Source: Kribbella rubisoli (GTDB taxonomy: Bacteria > Actinomycetota > Actinomycetes > Propionibacteriales > Kribbellaceae). From it: DNA of 64,000 nt. The notes below the pieces were generated by a model. The model saw only the letters and a program-made list of their open reading frames with translations, made no database searches and had not been told where the DNA came from. The stretch is taken from contig NZ_SHKR01000013.1 of NCBI RefSeq assembly GCF_004217145.1, positions 1-64,000 on the forward strand. Reading direction: 5' to 3'. Positions 39,346-48,383 of the stretch are shown here, in pieces; the first letter of the stretch is position 1, and every line of letters begins with the position of its first letter. The position numbers and the translations under genes are program-made.

Positions 39346-41970
39346 CTAGAACTGCCGGTTGACCTGCACGTCCTCGCGCCTCGGCCCGCCCTGACCCAGG
39401 GCGGGCCGAGGCGCGTTCGAACCCGACTCGACCTGTCCGGCGACGACCTGCGGACGGGCGATGCCGGATTGTGCGGCAGCGAAGCCGAGGCGGGTCTGCA
39501 CCCAGTCCTGGAAGCCGGGATCGGCGACCCGGATCTGGTAGCCGGTGCGGGTCAGCAGCCCGCGGGAGATCAGCTTGTGGGATGCCTCGTCGAGGTCCCA
39601 TCGCCCGGGCCCGGCCGGCTCGGAACGGGAGGGGATGACCATCCCGCTCGGCCCCTGCACCGAGGTCTTCGCGAGCAGTTCCTTCTCGTTGGGCGAGCAG
39701 TTGTACCAGGCGGCGTCGTACAGGGCGCGCGACTGCGCGTTCAGGCGTGCGGTCGCGGTCGCGGCGACGTCGGCGGTGATGCCCTGGCCGTGGTCGGTGA
39801 GCTCGAGCGCTGCGGCGGCCAGGGTGCGCAGCCGGGTCGGGTTGCCGTTCGCCGCCGCGACCAGGTTGTCGACGGCCTCCGGCTCGTACCTGACCCGGGC
39901 CTTGTCGAGCGGCACGGTCAGCGCGCGCCGCAACTCGTCGGAGTGGATCGGCTGCAGCCGGCGGACGTCGAACTTGCCGGCCTCCTTGGTCTCGGTGCCG
40001 GCGTGCCCACCCGATGCCTCGAGCAACCGACTGGTCGCCTCCTCGCCGCCGGCGGCGATCAGGAACATCGGATGCCGGACTTCCTTCAGATGTGCCGACA
40101 GCGAGGTCAGGACGTACAGGTCTTCCTTCGACGCGGCGTCCAGGTTGTCGACCATCACCAGGATCGGGGTCCGGCTCGGGTGCGCCATCTTGCCGAGGTG
40201 TTCCGCGACCTCGTTCAGCGTGGTGCCGACCGAGTCCTTCTTGATGCCCTCCACCGTGCTCTTGTGGATGCCGACCTTCGGACCGGGCGCGAGGCCGAAG
40301 CGGAGCTGATTGGTCTTCATCAAGTTGGCGGTCCGGACCGCCATCCGGTTCAGGAGCTGTTTCAGCTCCCGCACCTCGCCGGCCGGGTACTGCTTCTTGA
40401 TGGCATCCATCTCACCCTGGACGGCGCGGATGAACCGGGCCTCGAGCCCCTCCCGCCGGGACGCGTCCAGCTGGATCGCGATCCAGCCCTCCGCGTCGGC
40501 CATCTCCTTGGTCCGGGTGAGCTCATGACTGGTGCCGCTGCCGGGCGCGCCGGTGAACAGCAGCGAGGTGCCGGTCGGACCGCGGTCCTCGAGCGAGATC
40601 GGACGGCCCTGCGCGTCCGTCCGCTTGACCTCGTGAACGAGCTGGCCCGAGATGCCGAACACCTGGTTGACCAGCTCGCGATCACTGGTCGGGTGGACCG
40701 GCGCGAGCGCCACGTCGCCGCGGGAGACGGCTGGACCGTCGGTCAGCTCGGGCACCGGATCCGGCGTCTGTCCGACGTAGTCGTTGACCCAGTCCCGGAA
40801 TCCCTCGTCGGGGATCGTGACGACGCCCCCGCCGTGCTCGCGCAGCATGCCTCGGGCAACGAGTTGCTGGCGGGCCTGGTCGATCTCCTGCCACTTGCCG
40901 GGGCCGGCGGCCTGGGTCACGGCCGGCATGTACACGCTGTTCGGCCCCTGGGACGCGACGAGTACGAGCAGATCCTTCTGCGCGTGCGTGGTGCTCTTCT
41001 GGTTCCAGTGGTCCTGGTACGTCTCGGCCGCGTCGGCGTTGACGTGGGCTATCGCCGCCTGCACCGAGCTGACCGTGATCCCGGCCTGCTGGTCCTGGTA
41101 GGCGATCGCGGCCTGGCTGAGCGACCGCAGCCGGGAGGGGTCGCCGTTCGCGGACGCGACCAGGCGGTCGATGGCGTCGTGCTCGTACGCGATCCCGTGG
41201 TCCTGGAGCGGCAGGGTCAGGGCTTTCCAGACCTGATCGTCGGGAAGCGGCCCGAGCTCGCGGACGTCGAACTGATTGCTGATCGTGGTGGCGATGCCGG
41301 ACATCCGCCGGGAGGCGTTCATCAGCGACCAGGTCGACCGCGCTCCGCCGGCCGCGACCAGCCAGACCGGAAGGTCCATCTGCTCGATGTGGATCGCCAG
41401 TTCGTTCAGCCCGGCCTGGTCGTTCTCCAGCGCCTGGTCGATTCCGTCCACCAGCAGCAGGATCGGCCGGCCGTTGTCCCCGGTCAGCTTGCCGAGCTCG
41501 TCGGCGAAATCGGTCAGCGTGGTGCCGAGTTCGCTGTACGCCGTGGTGTCGCGCTCCATCTTCCCGACGTACTCCATCGGGAACGGGCCGCCGCCGAAGC
41601 GCAGCTCGACGCCGAGCCGTTTGTTGCCGCCGCTGCGGGTCAGCTGGCCGACCGTGTTGTCGAGTTTGCGCACCGCGCGGCGGCTGAACCGTTTGCGCAG
41701 CTCGTCGATGCTCGACCGGATCGCGATCGTGAGCTGGTGCTCGAGCGGTGCGTTCGCGGATGCGTTGATCCGGATCGTGGACCAGCCGTTGGCCTCGGCC
41801 AGGTCCTCCGCGCGGTACAGCTCCGAGGTCTTGCCCATACCGGGCGGACCGGTGAAGAGGATCGCCTGGCTCTCCGGCAGGACGTTGCCGAGCGAGATCG
41901 GGTTGCCGACCTTGTCGGTTCGGATGACCGAGTACGCCGGGTACCGATCGCTGCCGAAGACCGAACTCAT
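39346..41970 (-). CDS. Tandem AAA ATPase with a degenerate second P-loop
   Basis: 874 residues in two homologous halves (~1-410 and ~430-860). Each has a P-loop ATPase module, a central helical part and a C-terminal winged-helix-like region (ARQQLVARGMLREHGGGVVT / ASHKLISRGLLTRTGYQIRV), as in Orc/Cdc6- or STAND-like ATPases. Walker A of half one is intact (GPPGMGKTS, 41-49); in half two the Lys is replaced by Thr (GAPGSGTS, 474-481). Walker B is present in both (ILLLVDGIDQ; ILVMVDNLDA). Both halves begin with a related hydrophilic strand (SVIRTDKVGNPISL / HEVKRTDAQGRPISL). Cytoplasmic; role unknown. Confidence 0.8.
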   Translation of the reverse strand: MSSVFGSDRYPAYSVIRTDKVGNPISLGNVLPESQAILFTGPPGMGKTSELYRAEDLAEANGWSTIRINASANAPLEHQLTIAIRSSIDELRKRFSRRAVRKLDNTVGQLTRSGGNKRLGVELRFGGGPFPMEYVGKMERDTTAYSELGTTLTDFADELGKLTGDNGRPILLLVDGIDQALENDQAGLNELAIHIEQMDLPVWLVAAGGARSTWSLMNASRRMSGIATTISNQFDVRELGPLPDDQVWKALTLPLQDHGIAYEHDAIDRLVASANGDPSRLRSLSQAAIAYQDQQAGITVSSVQAAIAHVNADAAETYQDHWNQKSTTHAQKDLLVLVASQGPNSVYMPAVTQAAGPGKWQEIDQARQQLVARGMLREHGGGVVTIPDEGFRDWVNDYVGQTPDPVPELTDGPAVSRGDVALAPVHPTSDRELVNQVFGISGQLVHEVKRTDAQGRPISLEDRGPTGTSLLFTGAPGSGTSHELTRTKEMADAEGWIAIQLDASRREGLEARFIRAVQGEMDAIKKQYPAGEVRELKQLLNRMAVRTANLMKTNQLRFGLAPGPKVGIHKSTVEGIKKDSVGTTLNEVAEHLGKMAHPSRTPILVMVDNLDAASKEDLYVLTSLSAHLKEVRHPMFLIAAGGEEATSRLLEASGGHAGTETKEAGKFDVRRLQPIHSDELRRALTVPLDKARVRYEPEAVDNLVAAANGNPTRLRTLAAAALELTDHGQGITADVAATATARLNAQSRALYDAAWYNCSPNEKELLAKTSVQGPSGMVIPSRSEPAGPGRWDLDEASHKLISRGLLTRTGYQIRVADPGFQDWVQTRLGFAAAQSGIARPQVVAGQVESGSNAPRPALGQGGPRREDVQVNRQF

Positions 41971-42161
41971 TGGACCAGCGTGCGGACCGTAGCCGTACCC
42001 GACACGGTCTGTACATGACTGGGTGGTTAACAATCGCCGCCCGGCAGTTGAATCGGGCCACTATCTGACGGGCCGGCAACCGGTCTACACGCGGCGGCCC
42101 GATCGAGCAGTTCTGAGCCGCAAGGCTTGGAAGCGGCCTGTACCGCTGTCACGCTCAGTGC

Positions 42162-43208
42162 ATGCGAATCACACCGGTCACGGCGGCAGCGTCCTTGCTG
42201 GGGCTGTTCCTCGGTACGGTTCCGACAGCGGCGCAGGCCGACCCGGATCCGAACCTGACGATCACCCAGGTCACTCTCGACCGTACGTCGGTCGCGGTGT
42301 CCGGCCTGAACACGTACCCGATCAATGTCACGGTCAAGGGCGGTTACCGCTCCAGCGTGCCCGACGACACCATCGTGCTGAACGTGATCCTGAAGCGCAC
42401 CGGCGGCACCGGCGGGCGCGGCGACATCGTGTCGGCCGACCTGAAGCTGACCGGCGGGACCTTTGCCAACGGCACCTGGACCGGCCGGCTGAACGTCGCC
42501 TCGACCGCGAACGGCACGTTCAAGGTCACCGGCGTGATGACCGGTCCGTACGGCGGCCCTGATCCCGGCACGCCGTTCGACCCGACGCCGTACGCCGGCC
42601 AGACGATCACGGTGAAGGGCACGAACCAGCCGAAGATCACCGCGGCGGTGAACCCGCGGATCGTGCCGTTCGGCAAGCCGTACACGATCACCTGGGCGGT
42701 CACGAACACGGCGACCGGCAAGCCGTACGGCACCCGGATCCCGATCGGCCTCGGCGTCGACACGCCCTGCGCCGAGGGCGGCAGCCCGATGTACAAGACC
42801 GGTACGAACGGCGTGATCACCAAGGCGTACACGGCGAACGACGCCGGCGCGCTGAACTGCGCCCACCTCTACACCGACCCGTACTACATCGTCGGGCAGT
42901 GGCTGTTCCCGGCGCGGCCGACGGTCATCGCCGCGGTGCCCTCGAAGGCGAGCGCGAAGGTCGGCACGATCGTCCCGGTCAACGGCTCGGTCGCGAACAT
43001 GATCGGGTCCTGCCCGATCCAGCTGCAGCGGCTGTACGGCCGGACGCAGTGGAGGACGGTCAGCTCCGGCACTGTGCGGCAGTCCGGCCGGTTCACGCTC
43101 AACGCGCAACCGTCGTACCGGGGTCTGATCCCGTACCGGGCGTACTTCCCCGCCTGTCAGCCGTACGTCGCGGCTGTCTCCAAGACGTTCACGATCAGGG
43201 GGTTCTGA
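42162..43208 (+). CDS. Secreted beta-sandwich protein, paralogue 1
   Basis: 348 residues with a signal peptide (AAASLLGLFLGTVPTAAQA) and an all-beta mature part. A central IVPFGKPYTITWAVTNTATG motif and a C-terminal LQRLYGRTQWRTVSS...NAQPSYRGLIPYRAYFP region recur in the next gene. Four Cys in the second half may form disulfides. No known domain is recognised; Ig-like repeats are likely. The product is presumably cell-surface or extracellular. Confidence 0.75.
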   Translation: MRITPVTAAASLLGLFLGTVPTAAQADPDPNLTITQVTLDRTSVAVSGLNTYPINVTVKGGYRSSVPDDTIVLNVILKRTGGTGGRGDIVSADLKLTGGTFANGTWTGRLNVASTANGTFKVTGVMTGPYGGPDPGTPFDPTPYAGQTITVKGTNQPKITAAVNPRIVPFGKPYTITWAVTNTATGKPYGTRIPIGLGVDTPCAEGGSPMYKTGTNGVITKAYTANDAGALNCAHLYTDPYYIVGQWLFPARPTVIAAVPSKASAKVGTIVPVNGSVANMIGSCPIQLQRLYGRTQWRTVSSGTVRQSGRFTLNAQPSYRGLIPYRAYFPACQPYVAAVSKTFTIRGF

Positions 43209-43211
43209 CCC

Positions 43212-44243
43212 ATGAATGCTCGAATCCTTGCCGCACTGGTCGTGCTGGGGCTCGGGGCGGTGCCGATCACCGCCCAGGCCAGCCCGGACCCGAACTTGAA
43301 GATCGACGCGGTGGCGATCAACCAGCCGGCCGTCGCGGTCAACGGCCTCAACACCGCCGCGGTCACGGTGACGATGACCGGGAAGTTCACCGACGCGGAA
43401 GACGCGAAGACTCCGGTGCTCGTCATCCTCGAGCGCACCGGCGGCTCCGGCTCCGAGAAGTCGATGATCTCGACCAGCCTGCCGCGGCTCGCCAACGGCA
43501 CCTGGAGCGGTCGGCTGTACGTGCCCTCGACGGCCAACGGGACGTTCAAGGTGACCGGTGTGATCCACGGCCCGTTCTTCCCGGGCAGCGGTGACATGAC
43601 CGATCCGACGCCCTTCAGCGGTCCGTCGCTCACGGTCATCGGGACACACATCCCGCGGATCAGCGCGTCGGTGATCCCGAAGGTCGTGCCGTTCGGCAAG
43701 CCGTACTCGATCAAGTGGGCGATCGTCGATTCGCAGACCGGCAGGCCGTACGGCAGCCGGCTCCGCGTGGTGCTCGGCAATGACAACACGTGCGCCGAAT
43801 ACATCGGCCCGGGCTATACGAACCTCACCGACATCGCCGGCACGGTGACCAAGTCATACCCGGCGTCGCTCGCCGACTACGTCAACTGCCTGCTGCTGCC
43901 CGGCAACCCGTCCTCGAACGGCGGGCTCGGACTCGTGCCGGCGCGGCCCGGCGTCGTCTCCGCGACCCCGTCGAAGACGAGCGCAGCGGTCGGCACGATC
44001 GTTCCGGTGAACGGCGTGGTCGCCGGTGCGCCGTCGTCCTGCAAGGTGTACCTGCAGCGGCTGTACGGCGCGACGCAGTGGAAGACCGTCAGCCCGGCCG
44101 GCGCGATCCGCTCGTACAGCGGGAAGTTCGTGCTCAACGCGCAACCGGCGTACAAGGGCCTGATCCCGTACCGGGTGTACTTCCCGCTTTGCTACAACTA
44201 CCAGGCCGGCGTCAGCAAGGTCTTCTACATCCGCGGGACCTGA
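43212..44243 (+). CDS. Secreted beta-sandwich protein, paralogue 2
   Basis: 343 residues starting three bases after the preceding stop. It is a clear tandem paralogue: signal peptide (ILAALVVLGLGAVPITAQA), PDPNLKIDAVAINQPAVAVN near the N-terminus, VVPFGKPYSIKWAIVDSQTG in the centre, and LQRLYGATQWKTVSPAGAIR, LNAQPAYKGLIPYRVYFPLC at the end. The C-terminal third is best conserved. Function unknown; the pair is probably co-transcribed. Confidence 0.75.
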   Translation: MNARILAALVVLGLGAVPITAQASPDPNLKIDAVAINQPAVAVNGLNTAAVTVTMTGKFTDAEDAKTPVLVILERTGGSGSEKSMISTSLPRLANGTWSGRLYVPSTANGTFKVTGVIHGPFFPGSGDMTDPTPFSGPSLTVIGTHIPRISASVIPKVVPFGKPYSIKWAIVDSQTGRPYGSRLRVVLGNDNTCAEYIGPGYTNLTDIAGTVTKSYPASLADYVNCLLLPGNPSSNGGLGLVPARPGVVSATPSKTSAAVGTIVPVNGVVAGAPSSCKVYLQRLYGATQWKTVSPAGAIRSYSGKFVLNAQPAYKGLIPYRVYFPLCYNYQAGVSKVFYIRGT

Positions 44244-44271
44244 GCCCTTCGGGCGGGTGGGTTAGGCTTAC

Positions 44272-44290
44272 TTAGGTAGGCCTAACTTAT
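44272..44290. promoter_or_regulatory. DtxR/IdeR iron box upstream of the siderophore-interacting gene
   Basis: TTAGGTAGGCCTAACTTAT matches 15 of 19 positions of the consensus IdeR/DtxR operator (TTAGGTTAGSCTAACCTAA). A second partly overlapping half, TTAGGCTTACTTAGG, starts at 44262. The box ends 23 bases before the GTG of the next gene, so iron-dependent repression is likely. Confidence 0.85.
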
Positions 44291-44313
44291 CCGCCCGAGA
44301 GGACTGTGGTCGC

Positions 44314-45135
44314 GTGACCAGCCCCGCACCCCGCCGTAACCGCGTCTGCAAGCGCGCCGTCGTACTCCGGACCGAGCGGATCACTCCGCACATGATCCGG
44401 GTCGTGCTGACGTCCGACGACTTCGCCGACAACGGCTTCAGCGATCACTACGTGAAGCTGCTGTTCTGCAAGGACGGTGTCGAGTACCCCGAGCCGCTGG
44501 ATATGGGTGTGGTGCGCGAGTCGTACCCGGCCGAGCACTGGCCGACGATGCGGACCTACACCGTCCGCAGCTGGGACGAGGCGTCGCGCGAGCTCGCCAT
44601 CGACTTCGTCCACCACGGCGACGAGGGTGTCGCGGGCCCGTGGGCGGCTTCCGCGCAGCCGGGTGACGTGCTGTGGTTCAACGGTCAGGGCGGCGCGTAC
44701 TCGCCGGACGAGGCGGCCGACTGGCACCTCCTCGTCGGTGACGAGAGCGCGCTGCCGGCGATCGGCTCCGCGGTCGAGCAGCTCCCGCCGGGCGCGCGGG
44801 CGACCGTCCTGATCGAGGTCGGCGACGAGACCGAGGAGCAGAAGTTCGGCGGCTCGGGTGAGGTCGACGTGCGCTGGTTCCACCGGTCCACCGCTTCCGG
44901 CGAGCGCGGTGACGGTCTGGTCGAGGCCGTGGCGGCGCTCGACTTCCCCGATGGCACGCCGCACGTGTTCGTCCACGGTGAGGCCGGGTTCGTCTTCCGG
45001 ATCCGCAAGAACCTGTACCAGGACCGCGGTCTCGCCCGCGACCGCGTCTCCCTGTCCGGCTACTGGCGCCTCGGCAAGAACGAGGACGGCTGGCAGGCGG
45101 AGAAGGCCGAGACCGCCAAGCAGGAACGCAGCTAG
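44314..45135 (+). CDS. Siderophore-interacting protein (ferric-siderophore reductase)
   Basis: 273 residues from GTG. N-terminal FAD-binding barrel (RITPHMIRVVLTSDDFADNG, WPTMRTYTVRSWDEASRELA with the RxYT/S-like FAD motif) and C-terminal NAD(P)H domain (WHLLVGDESALPAIGSAVEQ, PHVFVHGEAGFVFRIRKNL, SGYWRLGKNEDGW). The family (ViuB/YqjH type) reduces ferric siderophores to release iron in the cytoplasm. An IdeR box precedes it, in line with iron regulation. Confidence 0.95.
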   Translation: MTSPAPRRNRVCKRAVVLRTERITPHMIRVVLTSDDFADNGFSDHYVKLLFCKDGVEYPEPLDMGVVRESYPAEHWPTMRTYTVRSWDEASRELAIDFVHHGDEGVAGPWAASAQPGDVLWFNGQGGAYSPDEAADWHLLVGDESALPAIGSAVEQLPPGARATVLIEVGDETEEQKFGGSGEVDVRWFHRSTASGERGDGLVEAVAALDFPDGTPHVFVHGEAGFVFRIRKNLYQDRGLARDRVSLSGYWRLGKNEDGWQAEKAETAKQERS

Positions 45136-45857
45136 CTCGCGCGGCGTTCGGTCAGTACGTCGATCAGCGTCGAGGACTGGTTGGTCGGGAGGACCCAGTC
45201 CTCGCCGTTGGCCTGCAGGATGACGGCCGGGCCTTCGCTGGCGACCGCGTGGGTGACGGCGATCGGGAACTTGAGCCGCTCGGCGCCGGAGAGCGAGAAC
45301 TCGTAGGTGCCGGTGATGGCGGTCAGCGGATACGTGCGGAACTGGTGTTCCGAGCGCGGGATCGGGTGCGACTGGATGGTGACCGAGTCCGCGCCGACGA
45401 GGACAGCGCCCAGCGGGATGCCGCGGAGCCGGAAGACCAGCTCGTACGGCGTACCGGCGAGCTCCGGGACGAACGGCACCAGCAGGGCGCGATCGGCGGC
45501 GCGGGCGAGCGCCAGACCGGCGACGACACCGACGATGAGACTGGGCAGCGCGAGGATCGCCGGCCACCACACCCCGACCGCCAGCGGGAACAGCGTCACC
45601 ATCAGGCCCGCGAGACCGCCGAACAGGCCGGCGACTCCCAGCCACCAGCGCGGTTGGTAGCGATGCCGCCGCCGCAGTACGAAGCCGGTCACCAGCATCG
45701 CCAGCGGCACGACGCCACCGATCCAGGCGAGTGCCGACCCGGTCGAGGCGATCAGCGCCACGAGCACCAGCAGTAGCACCGGGATGCCCAGATAGATGAC
45801 CGCCACCAACCGCTGAACCCGCCGATGCCTGCTCTCCACGGGAAAACCCAAGCACAT
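45132..45857 (-). CDS. Integral membrane protein of unknown function
   Basis: 241 residues from ATG at 45857; an upstream in-frame ATG would add 20 unlikely residues. Four to five hydrophobic helices in the first ~135 residues (YLGIPVLLLVLVALIASTGS, WIGGVVPLAMLVTGFVL, GGLAGLMVTLFPLAVGVWWP, SLIVGVVAGLALARA) are followed by a soluble beta-rich C-terminal domain (YPLTAITGTYEFSLSGAERL). It resembles PH-domain-like membrane proteins, not certain. Overlaps the convergent SIP stop by four bases. Confidence 0.7.
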   Translation of the reverse strand: MCLGFPVESRHRRVQRLVAVIYLGIPVLLLVLVALIASTGSALAWIGGVVPLAMLVTGFVLRRRHRYQPRWWLGVAGLFGGLAGLMVTLFPLAVGVWWPAILALPSLIVGVVAGLALARAADRALLVPFVPELAGTPYELVFRLRGIPLGAVLVGADSVTIQSHPIPRSEHQFRTYPLTAITGTYEFSLSGAERLKFPIAVTHAVASEGPAVILQANGEDWVLPTNQSSTLIDVLTERRAS

Positions 45858-45876
45858 ATCACCCGAACCACCTACT

Positions 45877-46776
45877 GTGCCGAGGGTGATCGAGATTCCC
45901 GCGAAGCTCATCCGCAATCACAGCAAGAGCTCTCCCGAGTGGCTGGCCAGTCTTCCGGCGGCCCTCGATCGGTACGTCGACGAGTGGAAATTGACCGTCT
46001 CCGGTGACCTGATGAGCGGCGAGGCGTCGTTGATCGTGCCCGTCGTACGGCGGGACGGGACCGAGGCGATACTCAAGCTGCAGTCGGTCAACGACGAGAG
46101 CGAGAGCGAGGCGCTGGCGCTCCGGACCTGGAACCACGACGACGTGGTCGAGGTGTACGAGGACGACCCGGAGACCTCGACCCTGCTGCTCGAACGCCTT
46201 CAGCCGCGCACGCTCGACGACCTGCCCGATGCGATGGAGGCGACCCAGATCCTCGCCGAGTTGCTGACCCACCTGATGGTAGTGCCCGCTCCAACCGGCG
46301 TACGGCGTCTTTCGGACATCGCGGCCGGGATGATCGACGATGCGCCCCGAGTGATCCCGATGCTCGCCGATCCGGCCGAACAGGCGTTGACGTGGCGACT
46401 CGTCGCGCAGATGACCGAGCTCCTGCCGGAGCCCGGTGACCGCCTGCTGCACTGGGACCTGCATTACTACAACGTGATGGCCGCCAAGCGGCAGCCGTGG
46501 CTGGTGATCGACCCGAAGCCGCTGGCCGGCGACCCGGCGTTCGAGCTGATGCCGGCCGTCTGGAACCGGTGGGACGATCTGGTCGCGACCGGCGACGTGT
46601 CGCAGGCGATCCGCGACCGGCTCGACCTGATGCTCGACGTGACCGGCATCGACCGGGACCGGGCGTTGGGATGGACCGCGGGCCGGATCCTGCAGAACAT
46701 CCTGTGGTTCACCGAGGACGGCGACACCCGGATCGAGGCCGAGCTCAAAGCGGTCATCGATGCCCTCTTGGCGTGA
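45877..46776 (+). CDS. Aminoglycoside phosphotransferase family protein (APH(6)/hydroxyurea type)
   Basis: 299 residues. Kinase-like fold: N-lobe VSGDLMSGEASLIVPVVRRD and AILKLQSVNDESESEALALR with the ATP-binding Lys, catalytic loop LLHWDLHYYNVM with Asp and Asn, and DFG-equivalent VIDPKPLAGDPAFELMPAVW. Family members inactivate streptomycin or hydroxyurea, but chromosomal homologues often have unknown substrates. Two GTG starts are possible, 45877 and 45886; TACTGT at 45873-45878 places a leaderless start at 45886. Confidence 0.85.
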   Translation: MPRVIEIPAKLIRNHSKSSPEWLASLPAALDRYVDEWKLTVSGDLMSGEASLIVPVVRRDGTEAILKLQSVNDESESEALALRTWNHDDVVEVYEDDPETSTLLLERLQPRTLDDLPDAMEATQILAELLTHLMVVPAPTGVRRLSDIAAGMIDDAPRVIPMLADPAEQALTWRLVAQMTELLPEPGDRLLHWDLHYYNVMAAKRQPWLVIDPKPLAGDPAFELMPAVWNRWDDLVATGDVSQAIRDRLDLMLDVTGIDRDRALGWTAGRILQNILWFTEDGDTRIEAELKAVIDALLA

Positions 46777-46788
46777 TTACATAATTAC

Positions 46789-47247
46789 GTGACTACTCCG
46801 ACGCTGTACGACTGGGCCGGCGGACACGATGCGCTGCGCCGGCTGACCGAGGTGTTCTACGACAAGGTGCTCGAGGACCCGATCCTCGCGCCGGTCTTCG
46901 CGCACATGAGCGACAAGCATCGCGAGCATGTGGCGATCTGGCTGGGTGAGGTGTTCCGCGGCCCGAGCCGCTACACCGACGAGCTCGGCGGCTACCCCGC
47001 GATGCTCGCCCACCACCTCAACCTCGGGCTCACCGAAGAGCAGCGTTCCCGCTGGGCGGCCCTGATCGCCCAGAGCGCCGATCCAGCCGGTCTTCCCGAC
47101 GACCCGGAGTTCCGCTCGGCCTTCGTCGCCTACATCGAGTGGGGCACCCGGATCGCGCTTGCCAACTCGCAGCCGGGTGCGACCCCGCCGCCCAAGGCGC
47201 CGGTACCGCATTGGGGTTGGGGCGAGGCACCGCCGTACCAGCCCTGA
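46789..47247 (+). CDS. glbO: Group II truncated haemoglobin
   Basis: 152 residues. Truncated globin landmarks: LYDWAGGHDALRRLTEVFYD, DPILAPVFAHMSDKHREHVA, WLGEVFRGPSRYTDELGGYP, proximal His in AMLAHHLNLGLTEEQRSRW and the group II Trp in YIEWGTRIALANSQ. It binds O2 or NO and probably supports respiration or nitrosative-stress defence. TTACAT six bases before the GTG and no ribosome binding site suggest a leaderless mRNA. Confidence 0.93.
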   Translation: MTTPTLYDWAGGHDALRRLTEVFYDKVLEDPILAPVFAHMSDKHREHVAIWLGEVFRGPSRYTDELGGYPAMLAHHLNLGLTEEQRSRWAALIAQSADPAGLPDDPEFRSAFVAYIEWGTRIALANSQPGATPPPKAPVPHWGWGEAPPYQP

Positions 47248-47324
47248 CATGAGTTAGGGGCCTTGCCGTTGGGTAGAGTCCCGGTTCACGTTGTGTCTGC
47301 CTGCGGGGATGCGAGGGTTTACCT

Positions 47325-48383
47325 GTGACCGCTCAGCTCGAATACCCCGACATCCAGGCTTCCGACGCCCTGCTGTCCGTCCAGGACCTGTGGAAAGTGT
47401 TCGGACCGAAGGCGCAGCGCGTCCCCCGTCGTCCCGACCTCGCCGCACTCGACCGCACCGCGCTGTACGCGAAGACGGGCTGTACGGCGGCTGTCCGCGA
47501 CCTGAGCTTCGACGTCGCGCCCGGCGAGGTGTTCGTCGTGATGGGGTTGTCCGGGTCGGGCAAGTCCACGCTGGTCCGCTGCCTCACGCGCTTGATCGAG
47601 CCGACCGCCGGCCGCCTGGTCTTCGAGGGTGAGGACCTGCGGGCGGCCGACGAGAAGCGGCTGCGCGCGTTGCGGCGGAGCAAGTTCTCGATGGTCTTCC
47701 AGCACTTCGGGCTGCTGCCGCACCGCAAGGTGATCGACAACGTCTCGTACGGCCTGGAGATCCGCGGCGAGAGCAAGCCGGACCGGCGCCGGCGCGCGCA
47801 GGAGGTCATCGACCTGGTCGGCCTGGCCGGCAACGAGCACCTGTACCCCGAGCAGCTGTCCGGCGGCATGCAGCAGCGGGTCGGCCTGGCGCGGGCGCTC
47901 GCCAACGACCCCGACGTACTGCTGTTCGACGAGCCGTTCTCCGCGCTCGACCCGTTGATCCGGCGCGAGATGCAGACCGAGGTCGTGCGGCTGCATCGCG
48001 AGGTCGGCAAGACGATGGTGTTCATCACCCACGATCTGTCCGAGGCGCTCAAGCTGGGCGACCGGATCCTGTTGATGCGCGACGGCGCCGCGGTCCAGCT
48101 CGGCACGGGCGACGAGCTGGTCGGTGCGCCCGCCGACGACTACGTGCGCCAGTTCGTCCGCGACGTACCGCGGGCCGACGTACTCACGCTGCGCTGGATC
48201 GTCCGCGAGCCGCGGCCGGACGAGTCGCTCGACGGGCCGGAGCTCGGCCCGGACGTGCTGGTCCGGGAGGCGACCCGGCTCGTGCTCGAGTCCGATCGCC
48301 CGGTCAAGGTCGTCGACGGCGGCACACTGCTCGGGGTCATCGGCGACGAGGAGATCCTCGCCGTCGTCGCGGACACGAACTGA
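47325..48383 (+). CDS. Glycine betaine/proline-type ABC importer, ATP-binding subunit
   Basis: 352 residues from GTG. The N-terminus LLSVQDLWKVFGPKAQR is typical of ProV/OpuAA, followed by Walker A VMGLSGSGKSTLVRCLTRLI, Q-loop FSMVFQHFGLLPHRKVIDNV, signature EQLSGGMQQRVGLARAL, Walker B VLLFDEPFSALDPLIRREMQ and a C-terminal CBS-like region (~290-352). Drives uptake of quaternary ammonium osmolytes. The stop overlaps the permease start by one base. Confidence 0.95.
   Translation: MTAQLEYPDIQASDALLSVQDLWKVFGPKAQRVPRRPDLAALDRTALYAKTGCTAAVRDLSFDVAPGEVFVVMGLSGSGKSTLVRCLTRLIEPTAGRLVFEGEDLRAADEKRLRALRRSKFSMVFQHFGLLPHRKVIDNVSYGLEIRGESKPDRRRRAQEVIDLVGLAGNEHLYPEQLSGGMQQRVGLARALANDPDVLLFDEPFSALDPLIRREMQTEVVRLHREVGKTMVFITHDLSEALKLGDRILLMRDGAAVQLGTGDELVGAPADDYVRQFVRDVPRADVLTLRWIVREPRPDESLDGPELGPDVLVREATRLVLESDRPVKVVDGGTLLGVIGDEEILAVVADTN

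Noticed and set aside
39469..42018. An 849-codon plus-strand frame opposite the AAA protein gene
   Set aside because: Composition is Arg/Val/Gly/Asp-rich with no motif; the minus strand has two clear P-loop modules and paired Walker B strands.
41970..42033. Upstream ATG for the AAA protein (21 more residues)
   Set aside because: The extension is unlike the start of the second half of the duplicated protein and has no ribosome binding site.
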